In this document: positions 27,889 through 38,184 of the stretch, in pieces
How the letters are laid out: every line of letters starts with the position of its first letter
How positions within the stretch are numbered: position 1 is the stretch's first letter
Assembly (NCBI RefSeq): GCF_025997855.1
Contig: NZ_AP026560.1
Location: forward strand, 421,501-485,500
Direction: 5' to 3'
From: Deinococcus aetherius
GTDB lineage: Bacteria > Deinococcota > Deinococci > Deinococcales > Deinococcaceae
DNA: 64,000 nucleotides
Program-made: the position numbers and the translations under genes
The notes under the pieces: generated by a model
Told to the model about the DNA's origin: nothing
Seen by the model: the letters and a program-made list of their open reading frames with translations, nothing else
The model's database searches: none

Positions 27889-28892
27889 TGTTCGAGGCGC
27901 CGTGGCAGATGCCGCTGCGCGAGGTGCCGTCCCCCCGGCCCGCCCCGGGCGAGGTGCTCGTGCGGGTGCGTGCGGCGGGTGTGTGCGGCTCGGACGTTCA
28001 CGGCTTCACGGGCTCGACCGGGCGGCGCTCCCCCGGCGTCGTCATGGGCCACGAGTTCTGCGGCACGGTCGAGGCGCTGGGAGAGAGGGTGGAGAGGCAC
28101 CGAGTTGGAGATAGGGTCGTCGTCCAGCCCATCGTCTCCGACGGGACGTGTCCCCAGTGCCGCGCCGGGCGCCCCAACCTCTGCCTGCACCGCCGGGGGA
28201 TCGGCTGGTCGGTGAACGGGGGGTACGCCGAGTTCGTCAGCGTGCCGGAGCGCAACGCCCTCCCCCTCCCCGCCGAGGTGAGCTGGCACGAGGGCGCCCT
28301 CGTCGAGCCGCTTGCCGTGGCGCTCCACGCGGCGAACCTCACCCCGCTGGAGGTGGGGGACACGGTGGCTGTGCTGGGGGCGGGCCCGGTCGGGCTGCTG
28401 ACCGTTCTGGCCCTGCGGTTGCGGGGCGCGGGCCGGGTGATCGTGAGCGACCTCAGCCCGCATCGCCTCGATCTCGCGCGGCGGCTCGGGGCGGACGAGG
28501 TGATCCACGCGGGCGGGACGGACCCCGTCGAGGAGGTACGCCGTCTCACGGTCGGGCACGGCGCCGACGCCGTGCTGGAGGTCGTGGGGATCACGGCGAC
28601 CGTCAGGCAGTCGGTGCAGATGTGCCGTAACGGCGGGCACGTCACCTGGGTCGGCAACTCTGCCCCCACCGTCGAGGTCCCCATGCAGGAGGTCGTCACC
28701 CGCGAGATCACGGTGCGCGGCGCCTACGCTTTCGTGGACGAGTTCGCGCGGGCGGTGGAGTTGCTGCGTTCAAAGCGGGTGGACGTGACGCCCTTGATCG
28801 AGCGGGTGGCCGGGCTGGAGGACGGCCCCGAACTCATCCACGACCTCGCGCGGGGAAGTCTCGACGCGGTGAAGGTGGTGCTCGAACCCTGA
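27876..28892 (+). CDS. zinc-dependent medium-chain alcohol/polyol dehydrogenase
   Basis: 338 residues, MDR superfamily. Catalytic zinc: Cys near 36 (AAGVCGSDVHG), His-Glu near 61 (MGHEFCGTVEALG) and Glu near 146 (GALVEPLAVALHA). Structural zinc cysteines lie in GTCPQCRAGRPNLCLHR near 92. Rossmann motif AVLGAGPVGLLTV near 170, then VSDLSPHRLDLA (Asp suggests NAD+). Layout resembles sorbitol/threonine-type dehydrogenases. Start at GTG 27876 gives the standard N-terminus (VRALMFEAPWQMPLREV). An oxidoreductase of the Gfo/Idh/MocA family follows after 14 bp, suggesting a shared sugar- or polyol-oxidising pathway with the nearby importer. Confidence 0.88.
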   Translation: MRALMFEAPWQMPLREVPSPRPAPGEVLVRVRAAGVCGSDVHGFTGSTGRRSPGVVMGHEFCGTVEALGERVERHRVGDRVVVQPIVSDGTCPQCRAGRPNLCLHRRGIGWSVNGGYAEFVSVPERNALPLPAEVSWHEGALVEPLAVALHAANLTPLEVGDTVAVLGAGPVGLLTVLALRLRGAGRVIVSDLSPHRLDLARRLGADEVIHAGGTDPVEEVRRLTVGHGADAVLEVVGITATVRQSVQMCRNGGHVTWVGNSAPTVEVPMQEVVTREITVRGAYAFVDEFARAVELLRSKRVDVTPLIERVAGLEDGPELIHDLARGSLDAVKVVLEP

Positions 28893-28906
28893 GCGGGCCG
28901 GAGACC

Positions 28907-29983
28907 GTGGGCTTCCTGATCGTCGGGCCGGGCAAGGTCGCGCACACGCACGCGGGGGCCCTCGCCGACCTGCCCGGTGCCCGGCTCGCCGCCGTCTGCG
29001 GGCGGAACGCGGAACGCACCGCCGCCTTCGCCGCACAGTACGGGGCGCGGCCCTTCACCGACCTGGGAGAAGCGTTGCGTGACCCGGGCGTTCACGCCGT
29101 CATCCTCTGCACCCCGCACCCCCTGCACGCGGACGCCGCCGTGGAGGCCGCCCGGGCGGGGAAACATGTGTTCGTGGAAAAGCCCCTCGCCCTGACCGTC
29201 CGGGACGCCGACCGGATGATCACGGCGGCGCGGGAGGCGGGCGTGAAACTCGGCGTGGTCAGCCAGCGCCGCCTGTACGAGCCGGTCCAGCGGGTCAAGC
29301 GGGCGATTCTGGACGGCAAGATAGGCCGTCCCATCCTCGGCACCCTCAGCCTGCTGGGCTGGCGAGGCCCCGAGTATTACGCGATGGACGCCTGGCGCGG
29401 CACCTGGGCGGGCGAGGGCGGCGGCGTCCTCGTCAATCAGGCCGTGCATCAGCTCGACCTCCTCCAGTGGTTCGTGGGTCCCCTGGAGGAAGTGTCGGGT
29501 GCCTGGGCGAACCTCAACCACCCGGAAATCGAGGTGGAGGACACGGCGGTCGCCACCCTGCGCTTCGCGGGCGGGGCGCTCGGCAGCGTCGTGGTGAGCA
29601 ACAGCCAGAATCCGGGGCTGTGGGGCCGGGTCCACGTCCACGGGGAAAACGGCGCGACGGTCGGCGTGCAGACGGACGGCGGCTCGTCCTTCGTGGCGGG
29701 GGTGACGACGGCGGTCGAGCCCCCCGTCAACGACGTGTGGACCGTGCCGGGCGAGGAGGGCCTGCTGCCTCTCTGGCAGGCCGAGGACCGGGAACGCGCC
29801 GCCCGCCTCGACGTGATGACGCACTACCACCGCCTTCAGATCGGGGACTTCGTGGGGGCCGTGCGGGAGGGCCGCGAGCCGCTCGTGCCCGGCGAGGAGG
29901 GCCGCAAGACCGTAGAGCTGATCGAGGCGATCTACCGGGCGGGCCGGACGCGAAGCGTGGTGAGGCTGCCGCTGGAGGGCTGA
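28907..29983 (+). CDS. Gfo/Idh/MocA-family NAD(P)-dependent oxidoreductase
   Basis: 358 residues. N-terminal Rossmann fold (VGPGKVAHTHAGALADLPGARLAAVCGRN) and the family block GKHVFVEKPLALTVRDADRM near 85, which contains the EKP lysine. The C-terminal half carries GGGVLVNQAVHQLDLLQWFVG near 170, where His is the usual catalytic residue in this family. Relatives include myo-inositol and glucose-fructose type dehydrogenases. GTG at 28907 is preceded by GGAG. Downstream of the zinc dehydrogenase in the same operon. It ends 6 bp before the convergent Kelch gene, leaving no room for a terminator. Confidence 0.9.
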   Translation: MGFLIVGPGKVAHTHAGALADLPGARLAAVCGRNAERTAAFAAQYGARPFTDLGEALRDPGVHAVILCTPHPLHADAAVEAARAGKHVFVEKPLALTVRDADRMITAAREAGVKLGVVSQRRLYEPVQRVKRAILDGKIGRPILGTLSLLGWRGPEYYAMDAWRGTWAGEGGGVLVNQAVHQLDLLQWFVGPLEEVSGAWANLNHPEIEVEDTAVATLRFAGGALGSVVVSNSQNPGLWGRVHVHGENGATVGVQTDGGSSFVAGVTTAVEPPVNDVWTVPGEEGLLPLWQAEDRERAARLDVMTHYHRLQIGDFVGAVREGREPLVPGEEGRKTVELIEAIYRAGRTRSVVRLPLEG

Positions 29984-29989
29984 GGTGCC

Positions 29990-30949
29990 TCAGCAGGGGG
30001 GCGGGGTGAATGCCTCGTTCGCCGCCGTCGGGCCGAGTCCCGCGACCACGCCCCCGCCCGAGAGGAGGAGGCGAGCCCCGAGCGTGACCGCTCCCATGCC
30101 GTGCCTCGCCTGCGGCATCGGGGAGAGGGTGGTCCAGGTTCCGGCCCGCGCGTCGTACCGCTCGACCTCACCGAACATGCCGCCCTGGCGGGTGCTGCCC
30201 TCCCCGCCGAGGGCGTACAGGCACCTTCCCGTGGCCGCCACCGCGTGTCCGCTGCGCCCGGTGGGCAGGGGAGCGGCGCGCGACCAGCGCCCGGAGGCCG
30301 GGTCGTAGACCTCGTGGGCCGTGAGCCGGAAGTCGCGCCCGTCCGTTCTTCCGCCGACGGCGTGCAGCCGCCCCTCCAGCACCGCCACGCCGAGGTGATC
30401 GCGGCGGGTGGGCATGGGGGGGAGGACCGTCCACCTGTCCCGCCCCGGGTCGTACACCGCGAGGTCCCCTACGCTCGGCCCGCGCTGGCCGCCGACGGCG
30501 TAGATCCGGCCCCCTATAACGGCCGCCGCGAGCCCGCCGCGTTTGCTCGGCAGGGGGGTGCCGGAACGCCAGCCCTTCCCGGGCTCGTAAATCTGCACGG
30601 CGTCCGTCGCCCCCTCCAGCCCGGGGCCGACGTGCCCGCCCAGGACGTAGAGCCTGCCGCCCAGCCACACCGCCGCCGGGTGGTTCACGGGGACCGGGAG
30701 GGGCGGGAGGCTCGCCCAGGTATTCGTGACCGGGTCGTAGGCCTCGGCGCGGGCCGTGGTGCGGCCGTCCGCGAGGAAGCCGCCGACGACGTACACCCGT
30801 CCGTTCACGGCCGCCGCGCCGACCTCCTGGCGGGCCTGGGGAAGCGGGGCGAGGGACGACCACGAGGGCGAGGGGGCCGCGAGCGACAGGCCGAGGGAGA
30901 GGGCGGCGGCGAGCAGGACTCGGGGCGGGCGGCGGGCGAGGTCGGGCAT
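29990..30949 (-). CDS. exported Kelch-repeat beta-propeller protein
   Basis: About 319 residues. Signal peptide (RVLLAAALSLGLSLAAPSPS). Six Kelch-type repeats, each with the GG...Y/W pattern: NGRVYVVGG, GGRLYVLGG, GGRIYAVGG, EGRLHAVGG, RCLYALGG and GARLLLSGG, separated by YDP...W and LPPMP-like turns. Such six-bladed propellers bind proteins or sugars; galactose-oxidase-like activity is not indicated, as no copper ligands are seen. ATG at 30949 has GAGGAG seven bases upstream; the adjacent GTG at 30952 is an alternative. Confidence 0.85.
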   Translation of the reverse strand: MPDLARRPPRVLLAAALSLGLSLAAPSPSWSSLAPLPQARQEVGAAAVNGRVYVVGGFLADGRTTARAEAYDPVTNTWASLPPLPVPVNHPAAVWLGGRLYVLGGHVGPGLEGATDAVQIYEPGKGWRSGTPLPSKRGGLAAAVIGGRIYAVGGQRGPSVGDLAVYDPGRDRWTVLPPMPTRRDHLGVAVLEGRLHAVGGRTDGRDFRLTAHEVYDPASGRWSRAAPLPTGRSGHAVAATGRCLYALGGEGSTRQGGMFGEVERYDARAGTWTTLSPMPQARHGMGAVTLGARLLLSGGGVVAGLGPTAANEAFTPPPC

Positions 30950-31142
30950 CACGGTTCTCCTCGTGGGGCAAGGTGGGGATATCCCAGGGTAAAGGGTGTC
31001 GCCACTTCAGTCTTTTCCCAGACTCGGGGCCTACAGTAAAAAGACGCTCTCTCGTTCCACTCCCCCAGGAGGCTGGCGTGACCGTTTCAAAAGGCCGGGT
31101 TCGGGCGTTTTTTCCTCCTCGTCGTCCCAGGGCGGGACGAAC

Positions 31143-31633
31143 ATGAAGGGACTGATGGTGGGCCTCGTCGTGGGGGCGCTCGGGGGCGGCTTCGTGGCCG
31201 GGCGGCTGACGGCCCCCACGTCCTCTCACGTGCACGCCGGGGCGGGCGTGACCCTGCGGCCCCTTCCCGTGCAGGCGCAGTTGCCGAACGACCCCCGTGA
31301 GGTCATCCCGCTCGTGCCCGGCCCCGGCGACGAACCCGGGCAGGGGCAGCCTCGGCCGGGGCAGGGACCTCAGCAGCCCGGGCAGGGCCAGGGCCAGGAG
31401 CAGTGCGTGCTCCTCTTCAAGGACGGCCAGATGTATCGCCTGCAACCGGGCCAGCCCCAGCCGGGGCAGGGCCAGCAGCCCGGGCAGCCTCAACCCGGCG
31501 GTGACGGCAGGAACGGCCAGCCCGGCGGCGACAACGAACTCTTCCCGCTGGAGCCCTTCGACACGCCCCCCTCGCTCCCGGGTCCATCCCAACCCGGCGA
31601 GCCCGCCCTGCCCGACCTGAACCGGAGGATCTG

Positions 31634-31634
<1 letters not shown>
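31143..31634 (+). CDS. membrane-anchored Gly/Gln/Pro-repeat protein heading the MoxR operon
   Basis: 163 residues. Residues 3-25 are a hydrophobic Gly-rich segment (GLMVGLVVGALGGGFVAG), probably a signal anchor. From about 65 to 135 the sequence is made of PGQGQ/QPGQPQP units, interrupted by one ordered piece, EQCVLLFKDGQMYRLQ. The tail is acidic and Pro-rich. It looks like an extended envelope-spanning or wall-associated protein. Its stop overlaps the MoxR start (TGATG), so it is translationally coupled to the ATPase. No family is recognised. Confidence 0.7.
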
Positions 31635-32678
<1,044 letters not shown>

Positions 32679-32692
<14 letters not shown>

Positions 32693-33659
32693 CCTGCGGC
32701 GCCGCCGGGTCGTGGCGAGCCCGCCGCCTGCCCTCCACGTTCCGGCCCGCCCGCCCCTCGAACCGCCCGCCCAATTGCTGCGGCGGCTGGAGTTCCGGGT
32801 GGTGCGGCGGCTCGACGGCTTCCTCTTCGGGGACTACCGGGGCCTGTTCTACGGCCCCAGCCTGGACCTCGCCGAGGTGCGCGAGTACCAGCCCGGGGAC
32901 GAGGTGCGGCGCATCGACTGGAACGTCACCGCGCGCAGTGGCAGGCTCCACGTCCGCCAGTACCGCGAGGAGCGCGAGCTGACCGCGTGGCTGGTCATCG
33001 ACACCTCGCCGTCGATGAACTTCGGCACCCGCCGGGTCCTCAAGCGCGAGCTGGCGCGCGAGTTCGCGGGCGTGGCCTCGCTCGTGATCACCCGCCACGG
33101 GGACAAGATCGGGGCGATCACCTTCGGCCCCGGTTCCGGGATGGCGCCGCCGCGCGGGGGGCGGGCCCAGGCGCTCGCGGTGATGAACCTGCTGTCGAGG
33201 GGCGCGAGGGGCGGGCCGGATGCCTCCACCCAGCCCACCGACCTCGCCTCGGCCCTCACGGCGGTCGAACGGACGCTGCGGCGGCGGTCCCTCGTGTTCG
33301 TGGTGTCGGACTTCCTGGAGACGGCGCCCCCCGGCGCGGGGGGCTGGACTGGGGCCTTGGGGCGGCTCGCCCAGCGGCACGACGTGGTGGCGGTGCGCGT
33401 CTCGGACCCCGCCGAGCGGGCGTTGCCCGACGTGGGGGGAGTGCGGATGCGCGACCCGGAGACGGGGGAGGAACTGTGGCTCGACACCTCGGACCCGGGG
33501 GTGCGCGCCGCCCACGCCCGGCTGGTGGGGGAGCGTGACATGGCCTTGAAGCGGGCGCTGCAATCCGCGCAGGTGGACCTCCTCGACCTGGGCACCGAGC
33601 GGGACCCGGTGGGGCCGCTGCTGCGCTTCGCGGCCGTGAGAAGGGGGCGGCGCAGATGA
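32679..33659 (+). CDS. DUF58-domain protein
   Basis: 326 residues. The DUF58 signature DLAEVREYQPGDEVRRIDWNVTARSGRLHVRQYREER lies at about 67-103, followed by a VWA-like fold (LVIDTSPSMNFG near 110, a MIDAS-type DTSxS). DUF58 proteins accompany MoxR ATPases and VWA proteins in nearly all bacteria; their biochemical role is unclear. It overlaps moxR by 14 nt and the next gene by 4 nt (ATGA), so it is made in fixed ratio with them. Confidence 0.9.
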
Positions 33660-34678
33660 CCTTCGGCTTTCCCGCTCTGCTGTGGCTGCTGCTGCTCGTG
33701 CCGCTGGCGGTCTGGCTGCTCTCGGCGGCGGCGCGGCGGCGTCAGGGCCGGGCCCAGGCCTACGCCGACCCGCACCTGCTGGGCACGGTGCTGCGGGGGG
33801 GCAACCGGCGCCGATCCCTGATCCCGCTGGGGCTGCAACTCGGGGCGCTCACCCTGCTGCTCTTCGGGGCCGCGCAGCCCGTCGCCAAGCCCACCCTGCC
33901 GGTGAATAAGGCGTCGGTGATGATCGCGCTCGACGCCTCGCGCTCGATGCTCGCCGATGACGTGCAGCCCTCGCGGCTGGAGGCGGGCCGAACGCTCGCG
34001 CGGCAGTTTCTCGAACTCGCCCCCGCCTCCACCCAGATCGGCCTGATGACCTTCTCCGACAACGCCTCGGTCCTCGTGCCGCCCACCACCGACCGCCAGG
34101 AGGTGCTGGGCGCCCTGGACCGGGTCAAGCCCGCCCAGGCGACCTCCTTCGCGGGGGCTCTGGTGAGTGGCGTGCGTGCTCTACCCGGACGTGAGAAGGC
34201 GGTCCCCCCACGCGAGCTGCTGGAGGTGCCGGGCCAGGCCCAGGCCAACCCGAACGCGGCGCCGACCCCGATTGACCCCCAGACGCTGCCCCCCGGGGCG
34301 ATCCTGCTCCTCTCGGACGGCATCTCGAACCGGGGGGCCAGTCCCCTCGTCGCCGCGCGCTTCGCCTCGGACCACCGGGTCAAGCTGTACGCGGTCGCGC
34401 TGGGCACCGAGGGGGGGGCGGTGAGCCGGGTGGAGGGGCAGCTCGTGTTCGTGCCGTTCGACACCAAGGAGCTGAGCCGCCTAACGCAGCTCACGGGGGG
34501 GCAGTTCCTCTACCCAGCCGACCCCGAGCGGCTGCGCGGGCTCTTCCGCGACCTCGGCTCGGCGATCCGCTGGGAGCCGAGCGAACTGGGGCTCGGAGGG
34601 CCGCTCGCGGGGCTGGCCGCCCTGCTCCTGGTGGTCGGTGGCGGGCTGGCGCTGGCGTGGCAGAGGAGGGTGCCGTGA
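33656..34678 (+). CDS. BatA-like VWA-domain membrane protein
   Basis: 340 residues. N-terminal two membrane segments (ALLWLLLLVPLAVWLLSAAA and LGALTLLLFGAAQPVA), a VWA domain from about 85 with the MIDAS motif LDASRSMLADD and later TSFAGAL and LLSDGISN, and a C-terminal membrane segment (LAGLAALLLVVGGGLALAW). This is the BatA/BatB (aerotolerance) topology, with the VWA domain on the outside. An inserted Pro/Ala segment lies near 190 (VPGQAQANPNAAPTPIDP). It overlaps the DUF58 gene by 4 nt. Probably complexes with the second VWA protein. Confidence 0.9.
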   Translation: MTFGFPALLWLLLLVPLAVWLLSAAARRRQGRAQAYADPHLLGTVLRGGNRRRSLIPLGLQLGALTLLLFGAAQPVAKPTLPVNKASVMIALDASRSMLADDVQPSRLEAGRTLARQFLELAPASTQIGLMTFSDNASVLVPPTTDRQEVLGALDRVKPAQATSFAGALVSGVRALPGREKAVPPRELLEVPGQAQANPNAAPTPIDPQTLPPGAILLLSDGISNRGASPLVAARFASDHRVKLYAVALGTEGGAVSRVEGQLVFVPFDTKELSRLTQLTGGQFLYPADPERLRGLFRDLGSAIRWEPSELGLGGPLAGLAALLLVVGGGLALAWQRRVP

Positions 34679-34724
34679 GAGCCGTTCCCCGCCCTGTCCG
34701 GTCCGAGTCTGAGGAGGTCTGTCC

Positions 34725-35696
34725 ATGAGCTTCATCTGGCCCTGGGCCCTGGCCGCGCTGGCGCTACTTCCGCTGCTCGCGTGGCTGTATGTGCGCGGGC
34801 TCGCCCGGCCCGCCCAGGCGGCGGCGCTGCACCCCGACCTGCGGCTGCTCGCCCAGGCGCGGGGGCGGCCCCGGTCGCTGCGGCGCCACCTCCCGGCGGG
34901 GCTGTACCTGGGGGCGCTCGCCCTGGCCCTGGTCGCGCTGGCCCGCCCGACCGCGCCGGTGCCGCTGCCCGACGACCGCACGGCGATCATGCTGACGGTC
35001 GACGTCTCGCGCTCGATGGAGGCCGAGGACATCAAGCCCAGCCGCTTCTTCGCCGCGCAGGAGGCGGCGCGCAACTTCGTGCGGTCGCTGCCCCAGGGGG
35101 CGCGGGTGGGGCTGGCCTCGTTCGCCGGGTACGCGGTGCTGCATACGCCGCCCACCGCGCGCCACGAGCAGGTGCTCGTCGCCATCGACGGGCTGGGTCT
35201 GGCCCGCCGCACCGCCATCGGCGACGGGCTGCTGGAGTCGCTGCGCGCCCTGCCGGAACGCGGCGCGCAGGCCCAGTCCGCCCAGAACCAGGCCACCCAG
35301 AACCTGCCCGCAGCGGCCATCGTGCTCCTCTCCGACGGGCGCAACAACAGCGGCTCCGACCCCCTGGAGGCGGCGGCCGAGGCGAAGAGGCTCGGGGTGA
35401 AGGTCTACACCGTGGGCCTGGGCACCGAGAACGGCGATCCCGGCATGGGCGGCTGGGGCGGCTTCTGGGGCGGCTTCGACGCCGAGACCCTCAAGCAGAT
35501 CGCCTCCACCACCGGCGGGCGTTACTTCGAGGCAAGATCGGCGGGCGAGCTCAATTCGATCTACCGCGACCTGGGCCGCTCCCTGGGCTGGACCCTCAAG
35601 CCGCGCGAGGTCTCGGGTTTCGTCGCGGCCCTCGCCGGGCTGATGCTCCTGGGCAGCCTCGCGGTGTCGGAACTGTTCACCCGCCGTATCCTGTGA
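34725..35696 (+). CDS. BatB-like VWA-domain membrane protein
   Basis: 323 residues, paralogous to the preceding gene. Membrane segments at 3-22 and about 62-80; MIDAS motif TVDVSRSMEAED near 88, then TAIGDGLLESL and VLLSDGRNNSG near 200; a C-terminal membrane segment (VAALAGLMLLGSLAVSEL). Here the insertion is a short Gln/Ala run (GAQAQSAQNQATQN). A Gly/Trp-rich loop (GMGGWGGFWGGFD) lies near 245. ATG at 34725 follows GAGGAGG. Last gene of the operon, which ends at a terminator hairpin. Confidence 0.9.
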   Translation: MSFIWPWALAALALLPLLAWLYVRGLARPAQAAALHPDLRLLAQARGRPRSLRRHLPAGLYLGALALALVALARPTAPVPLPDDRTAIMLTVDVSRSMEAEDIKPSRFFAAQEAARNFVRSLPQGARVGLASFAGYAVLHTPPTARHEQVLVAIDGLGLARRTAIGDGLLESLRALPERGAQAQSAQNQATQNLPAAAIVLLSDGRNNSGSDPLEAAAEAKRLGVKVYTVGLGTENGDPGMGGWGGFWGGFDAETLKQIASTTGGRYFEARSAGELNSIYRDLGRSLGWTLKPREVSGFVAALAGLMLLGSLAVSELFTRRIL

Positions 35697-35740
35697 GGGT
35701 TCGTCGGTTCTGTCCACCACAGCGGCCGGGTCCCGCCCAG

Positions 35741-35774
35741 CGAAGGGTTTCCTCACTCCGGGGACCCTTCGTTT
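35741..35774 (+). terminator. intrinsic terminator of the MoxR/VWA operon
   Basis: CGAAGGGT (35741-35748) pairs with ACCCTTCG (35764-35771) and TTTCG follows. It lies 45 bp after the last VWA gene. Confidence 0.6.
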
Positions 35775-35844
35775 CGCCGTGCGGCTTTGAAAGTGGGGGT
35801 GACAGAACCTCTTGTGCTCAGAGACAGGCCGCGCCGGGCAACCT

Positions 35845-36263
35845 TTACCCGTCCCCCCTTGAGCCCCGCAGCCGCCCGGCGGTGGACGGCCAGCCGACCG
35901 CCACCTCGTCGCGCGGGTGGAGCGCGAGGAAGAGCAGGGCCTGCACCACCCGTTTCGGCGGGTAGACGGGCGGCCCCGGCTTCAGGGCCCGCCCCGAGAC
36001 GTTCGCGCCGCGCCCGTACGCGGGCGTGTCGATGGAGGCGGGGAAGACGGCGCAGACGCGAATACCGGGATGGTCCGCGAGTTCCTGCCGCAGACTGGCG
36101 TGAAAGCCCCGCAGGCCGAACTTGCTCGCCGTGTAGCCCGAGGCGAACGGGACGGGCGCGAGGCCGCCGATGCGCCACGCCCGGCGAACGCCCGCGCCGT
36201 GGCCCGCCCGATCCCGCTCGACGCCCCCGTGATCACGACGCGCATCCCGTCCGGTCCGGCCAT
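35845..36263 (-). pseudogene. short-chain dehydrogenase remnant with an internal deletion
   Basis: The N-terminal cofactor motif is intact from 36263: VVITGASSGIGRATARAFAGRGA. After about residue 30 the reading frame changes, near 36174, and resumes at SGYTASKFGLRGFHASLRQEL, the catalytic YxxxK region, continuing through NVSGRALKPGPPVYPPKRVV to a stop at 35845. Full-length relatives have about 110-120 residues between these two points, so the middle of the Rossmann fold is missing and the frame is broken. The gene is almost certainly inactive. One deletion plus frame change explains the structure. Confidence 0.8.
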
Positions 36264-36315
36264 TCCCCATCTTGGCCCGTCCGGTGAGCGGGTGTCCAGC
36301 AGCCCGGGCGGGCGG

Positions 36316-38184
36316 TCACCGGGAGCTGGTCTGCCGCCCCCCGGGGTGCTCGGCGGCGCCCCGCTCTGCCGCCACGGGGCACGGCTCCCGGCCGCCCTTG
36401 CGGGCGTACGTCCGCTCGTCGGCCAGGGCCAGCAGCGCTCCCGTCTCGGCGAGGGCGCCCTGCGGGACGGGGGTGTGCTCGCTGACCCGCGCCCCGAACG
36501 CCTGCTCGGCCTGCTGCAAGACGGGTGCCGCCGGGGCCGTGGCGAGCACCGCCTCCAGGTCCAGCGCCAGGAAGGCCGCCGCCACCCGGGGGTCGAAGTG
36601 CCGCCCCGACTGCGCGCCGATCTCGTCGCGGGCCCGCGCGGGGGTCCAGGCGCCCTTGTAGGGGCGCTCGCTGGTGAGGGCGTCGTACACGTCGCACACC
36701 GCGAACACCCGCGCGGCGAGGGGGATCGCCTGCCCCGCGAGCCCGTGCGGGTAGCCCGACCCGTCCCACCGCTCGTGGTGGTGGTGGATCACGTCGAGCG
36801 CGCCGGGGCTGAGGTGTGGAAGTCGCAGCGCCAGGGCGTGCCCGCGCGTGGCGTGCGACTGCATGACCGTCCACTCTTCCGGGGTGAGCCTGCCGGGCTT
36901 GAGCAGGATGTGGTCGGGCACTGCCAGCTTGCCGAGGTCGTGCAGGTACGCGCCTTCCGTGAGTGCTTCCAGCTCGCCCGGCGGGAGGCCGAGCACCTGC
37001 CCCAGCCCGCGCGCGAGCTTGACCACCCGCTCGGTGTGCCCGGCCGTCTCGAAGTCGCGCGCCTCCAGGGCGGTGCCCAGCGCGAGGAGCCCGCCCTCGA
37101 AGGTGCGGCGCACGTCGAGGGTCCGCTCGCGCACGCGGGCCTCCAGGTCGAGGTTGAGGGCGCGCAACTCGCCCTGCAGGGCGCGGGCCTCGCGCCAGGC
37201 GAGCGTCTGGCGCAGGGTGACGAGCCCGGTGACGAGCACGGCCCCCAGCAGCACGCCCCGGGCGCCCGGGTCCTGCCGGTGGTGGGTCAGGACGAGCAGC
37301 AGGGAGGTGAGAATCACCGCCGCGTGGGGCAGCATGAAGGCGAGGTCGGGCAGCCGCGCCGCCGTGCGAGCGACCGTAGCCGCCGGAAAGCTCCCCGGGC
37401 GCAGGCTCGCCCGCGCGGCGAGGGCGAAGAGTACGGACCCCGCGACCCAACTGGCGTCCACGGGGTGCCCGCTGCGGTACTGCCCGACGAGCCCCAGGTA
37501 CGCGAAGGCGACGTCCCCGGAGGCGAAACACAGGAGGCCGAGCGCGAAGAGGAGCAGGGCGGGCGAGGCCGCGCGCCGCAGCGCCGCGACGAGCACCAGG
37601 CTGAGCAGCAGCAGGTCGTACAGCGGGTAGAGCACGCTCAGGGCGAACGCCAGCGGCTGCGCCCCGTTCGCCAGGGCGGCGGGAGCGATCAGGAAGTTCC
37701 AGAGCCAGACACCCGCCGCGAGCGTGAAGGTCAGCACGTCCAGGCCGAGCTGCACGGCGGCAGTGCCCGAGGCGCGGCAGGGCCAGAGCCTCACGAAGGC
37801 GGCGGCGAGCAGGGGCGTGACGAGGAGAAAGGCGGCGTCGGCAACCGACGGGAACGGCTGAACGTGCGCCACAAGTTCCAGGTAGGCCCACAGGCCGTTC
37901 CCGGCGGCGAAGGCGAGCAGGGCCGCCCCCAGGCCCCACCACCCGCGCCGCTCGCCTCCCCGGTGCCGCGCCGCCACCCCCCAGGCGTACAGCGCGGCGA
38001 GCACGAAGACGGGCATGGGGAGCAGGTCGGCGAGCACCTCCCGCCCCGCCGCACCGCCCCACCTGGTTGCCAGCCAGGAGAAGTGCAAGGCCGTGGCGGC
38101 CAGCAGCGCCCCCAGGGACAGACGGGCTCCTCCAGCGCGGCGGGAGGAGGTCCGGGGGGCAGGGGCAGACATGGACGGTTTCAT
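36316..38184 (-). CDS. membrane-bound HD-GYP-domain phosphodiesterase
   Basis: 622 residues. About ten hydrophobic segments to residue 335 form a 7TM/MASE-like sensor region. A short coiled coil (LQGELRALNLDLEARVRERTLDVRRTF) leads into HD-GYP (about 375-545). All landmarks are present: AGHTERV, YLHDLGKLAVPD (HD), a K after DHILL, HHHHERWDGSGYPHGLAGQAIPLAARVFAVCDVYDAL (HHExxDGxGYP), and FDPRVAAAFL. It should degrade cyclic di-GMP. The final 60 residues contain LLALADERTYARKGGREP, which looks like the last helix of a GGDEF domain with the rest missing. ATG at 38184 is assumed; no good ribosome-binding site is seen. Confidence 0.85.
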   Translation of the reverse strand: MKPSMSAPAPRTSSRRAGGARLSLGALLAATALHFSWLATRWGGAAGREVLADLLPMPVFVLAALYAWGVAARHRGGERRGWWGLGAALLAFAAGNGLWAYLELVAHVQPFPSVADAAFLLVTPLLAAAFVRLWPCRASGTAAVQLGLDVLTFTLAAGVWLWNFLIAPAALANGAQPLAFALSVLYPLYDLLLLSLVLVAALRRAASPALLLFALGLLCFASGDVAFAYLGLVGQYRSGHPVDASWVAGSVLFALAARASLRPGSFPAATVARTAARLPDLAFMLPHAAVILTSLLLVLTHHRQDPGARGVLLGAVLVTGLVTLRQTLAWREARALQGELRALNLDLEARVRERTLDVRRTFEGGLLALGTALEARDFETAGHTERVVKLARGLGQVLGLPPGELEALTEGAYLHDLGKLAVPDHILLKPGRLTPEEWTVMQSHATRGHALALRLPHLSPGALDVIHHHHERWDGSGYPHGLAGQAIPLAARVFAVCDVYDALTSERPYKGAWTPARARDEIGAQSGRHFDPRVAAAFLALDLEAVLATAPAAPVLQQAEQAFGARVSEHTPVPQGALAETGALLALADERTYARKGGREPCPVAAERGAAEHPGGRQTSSR

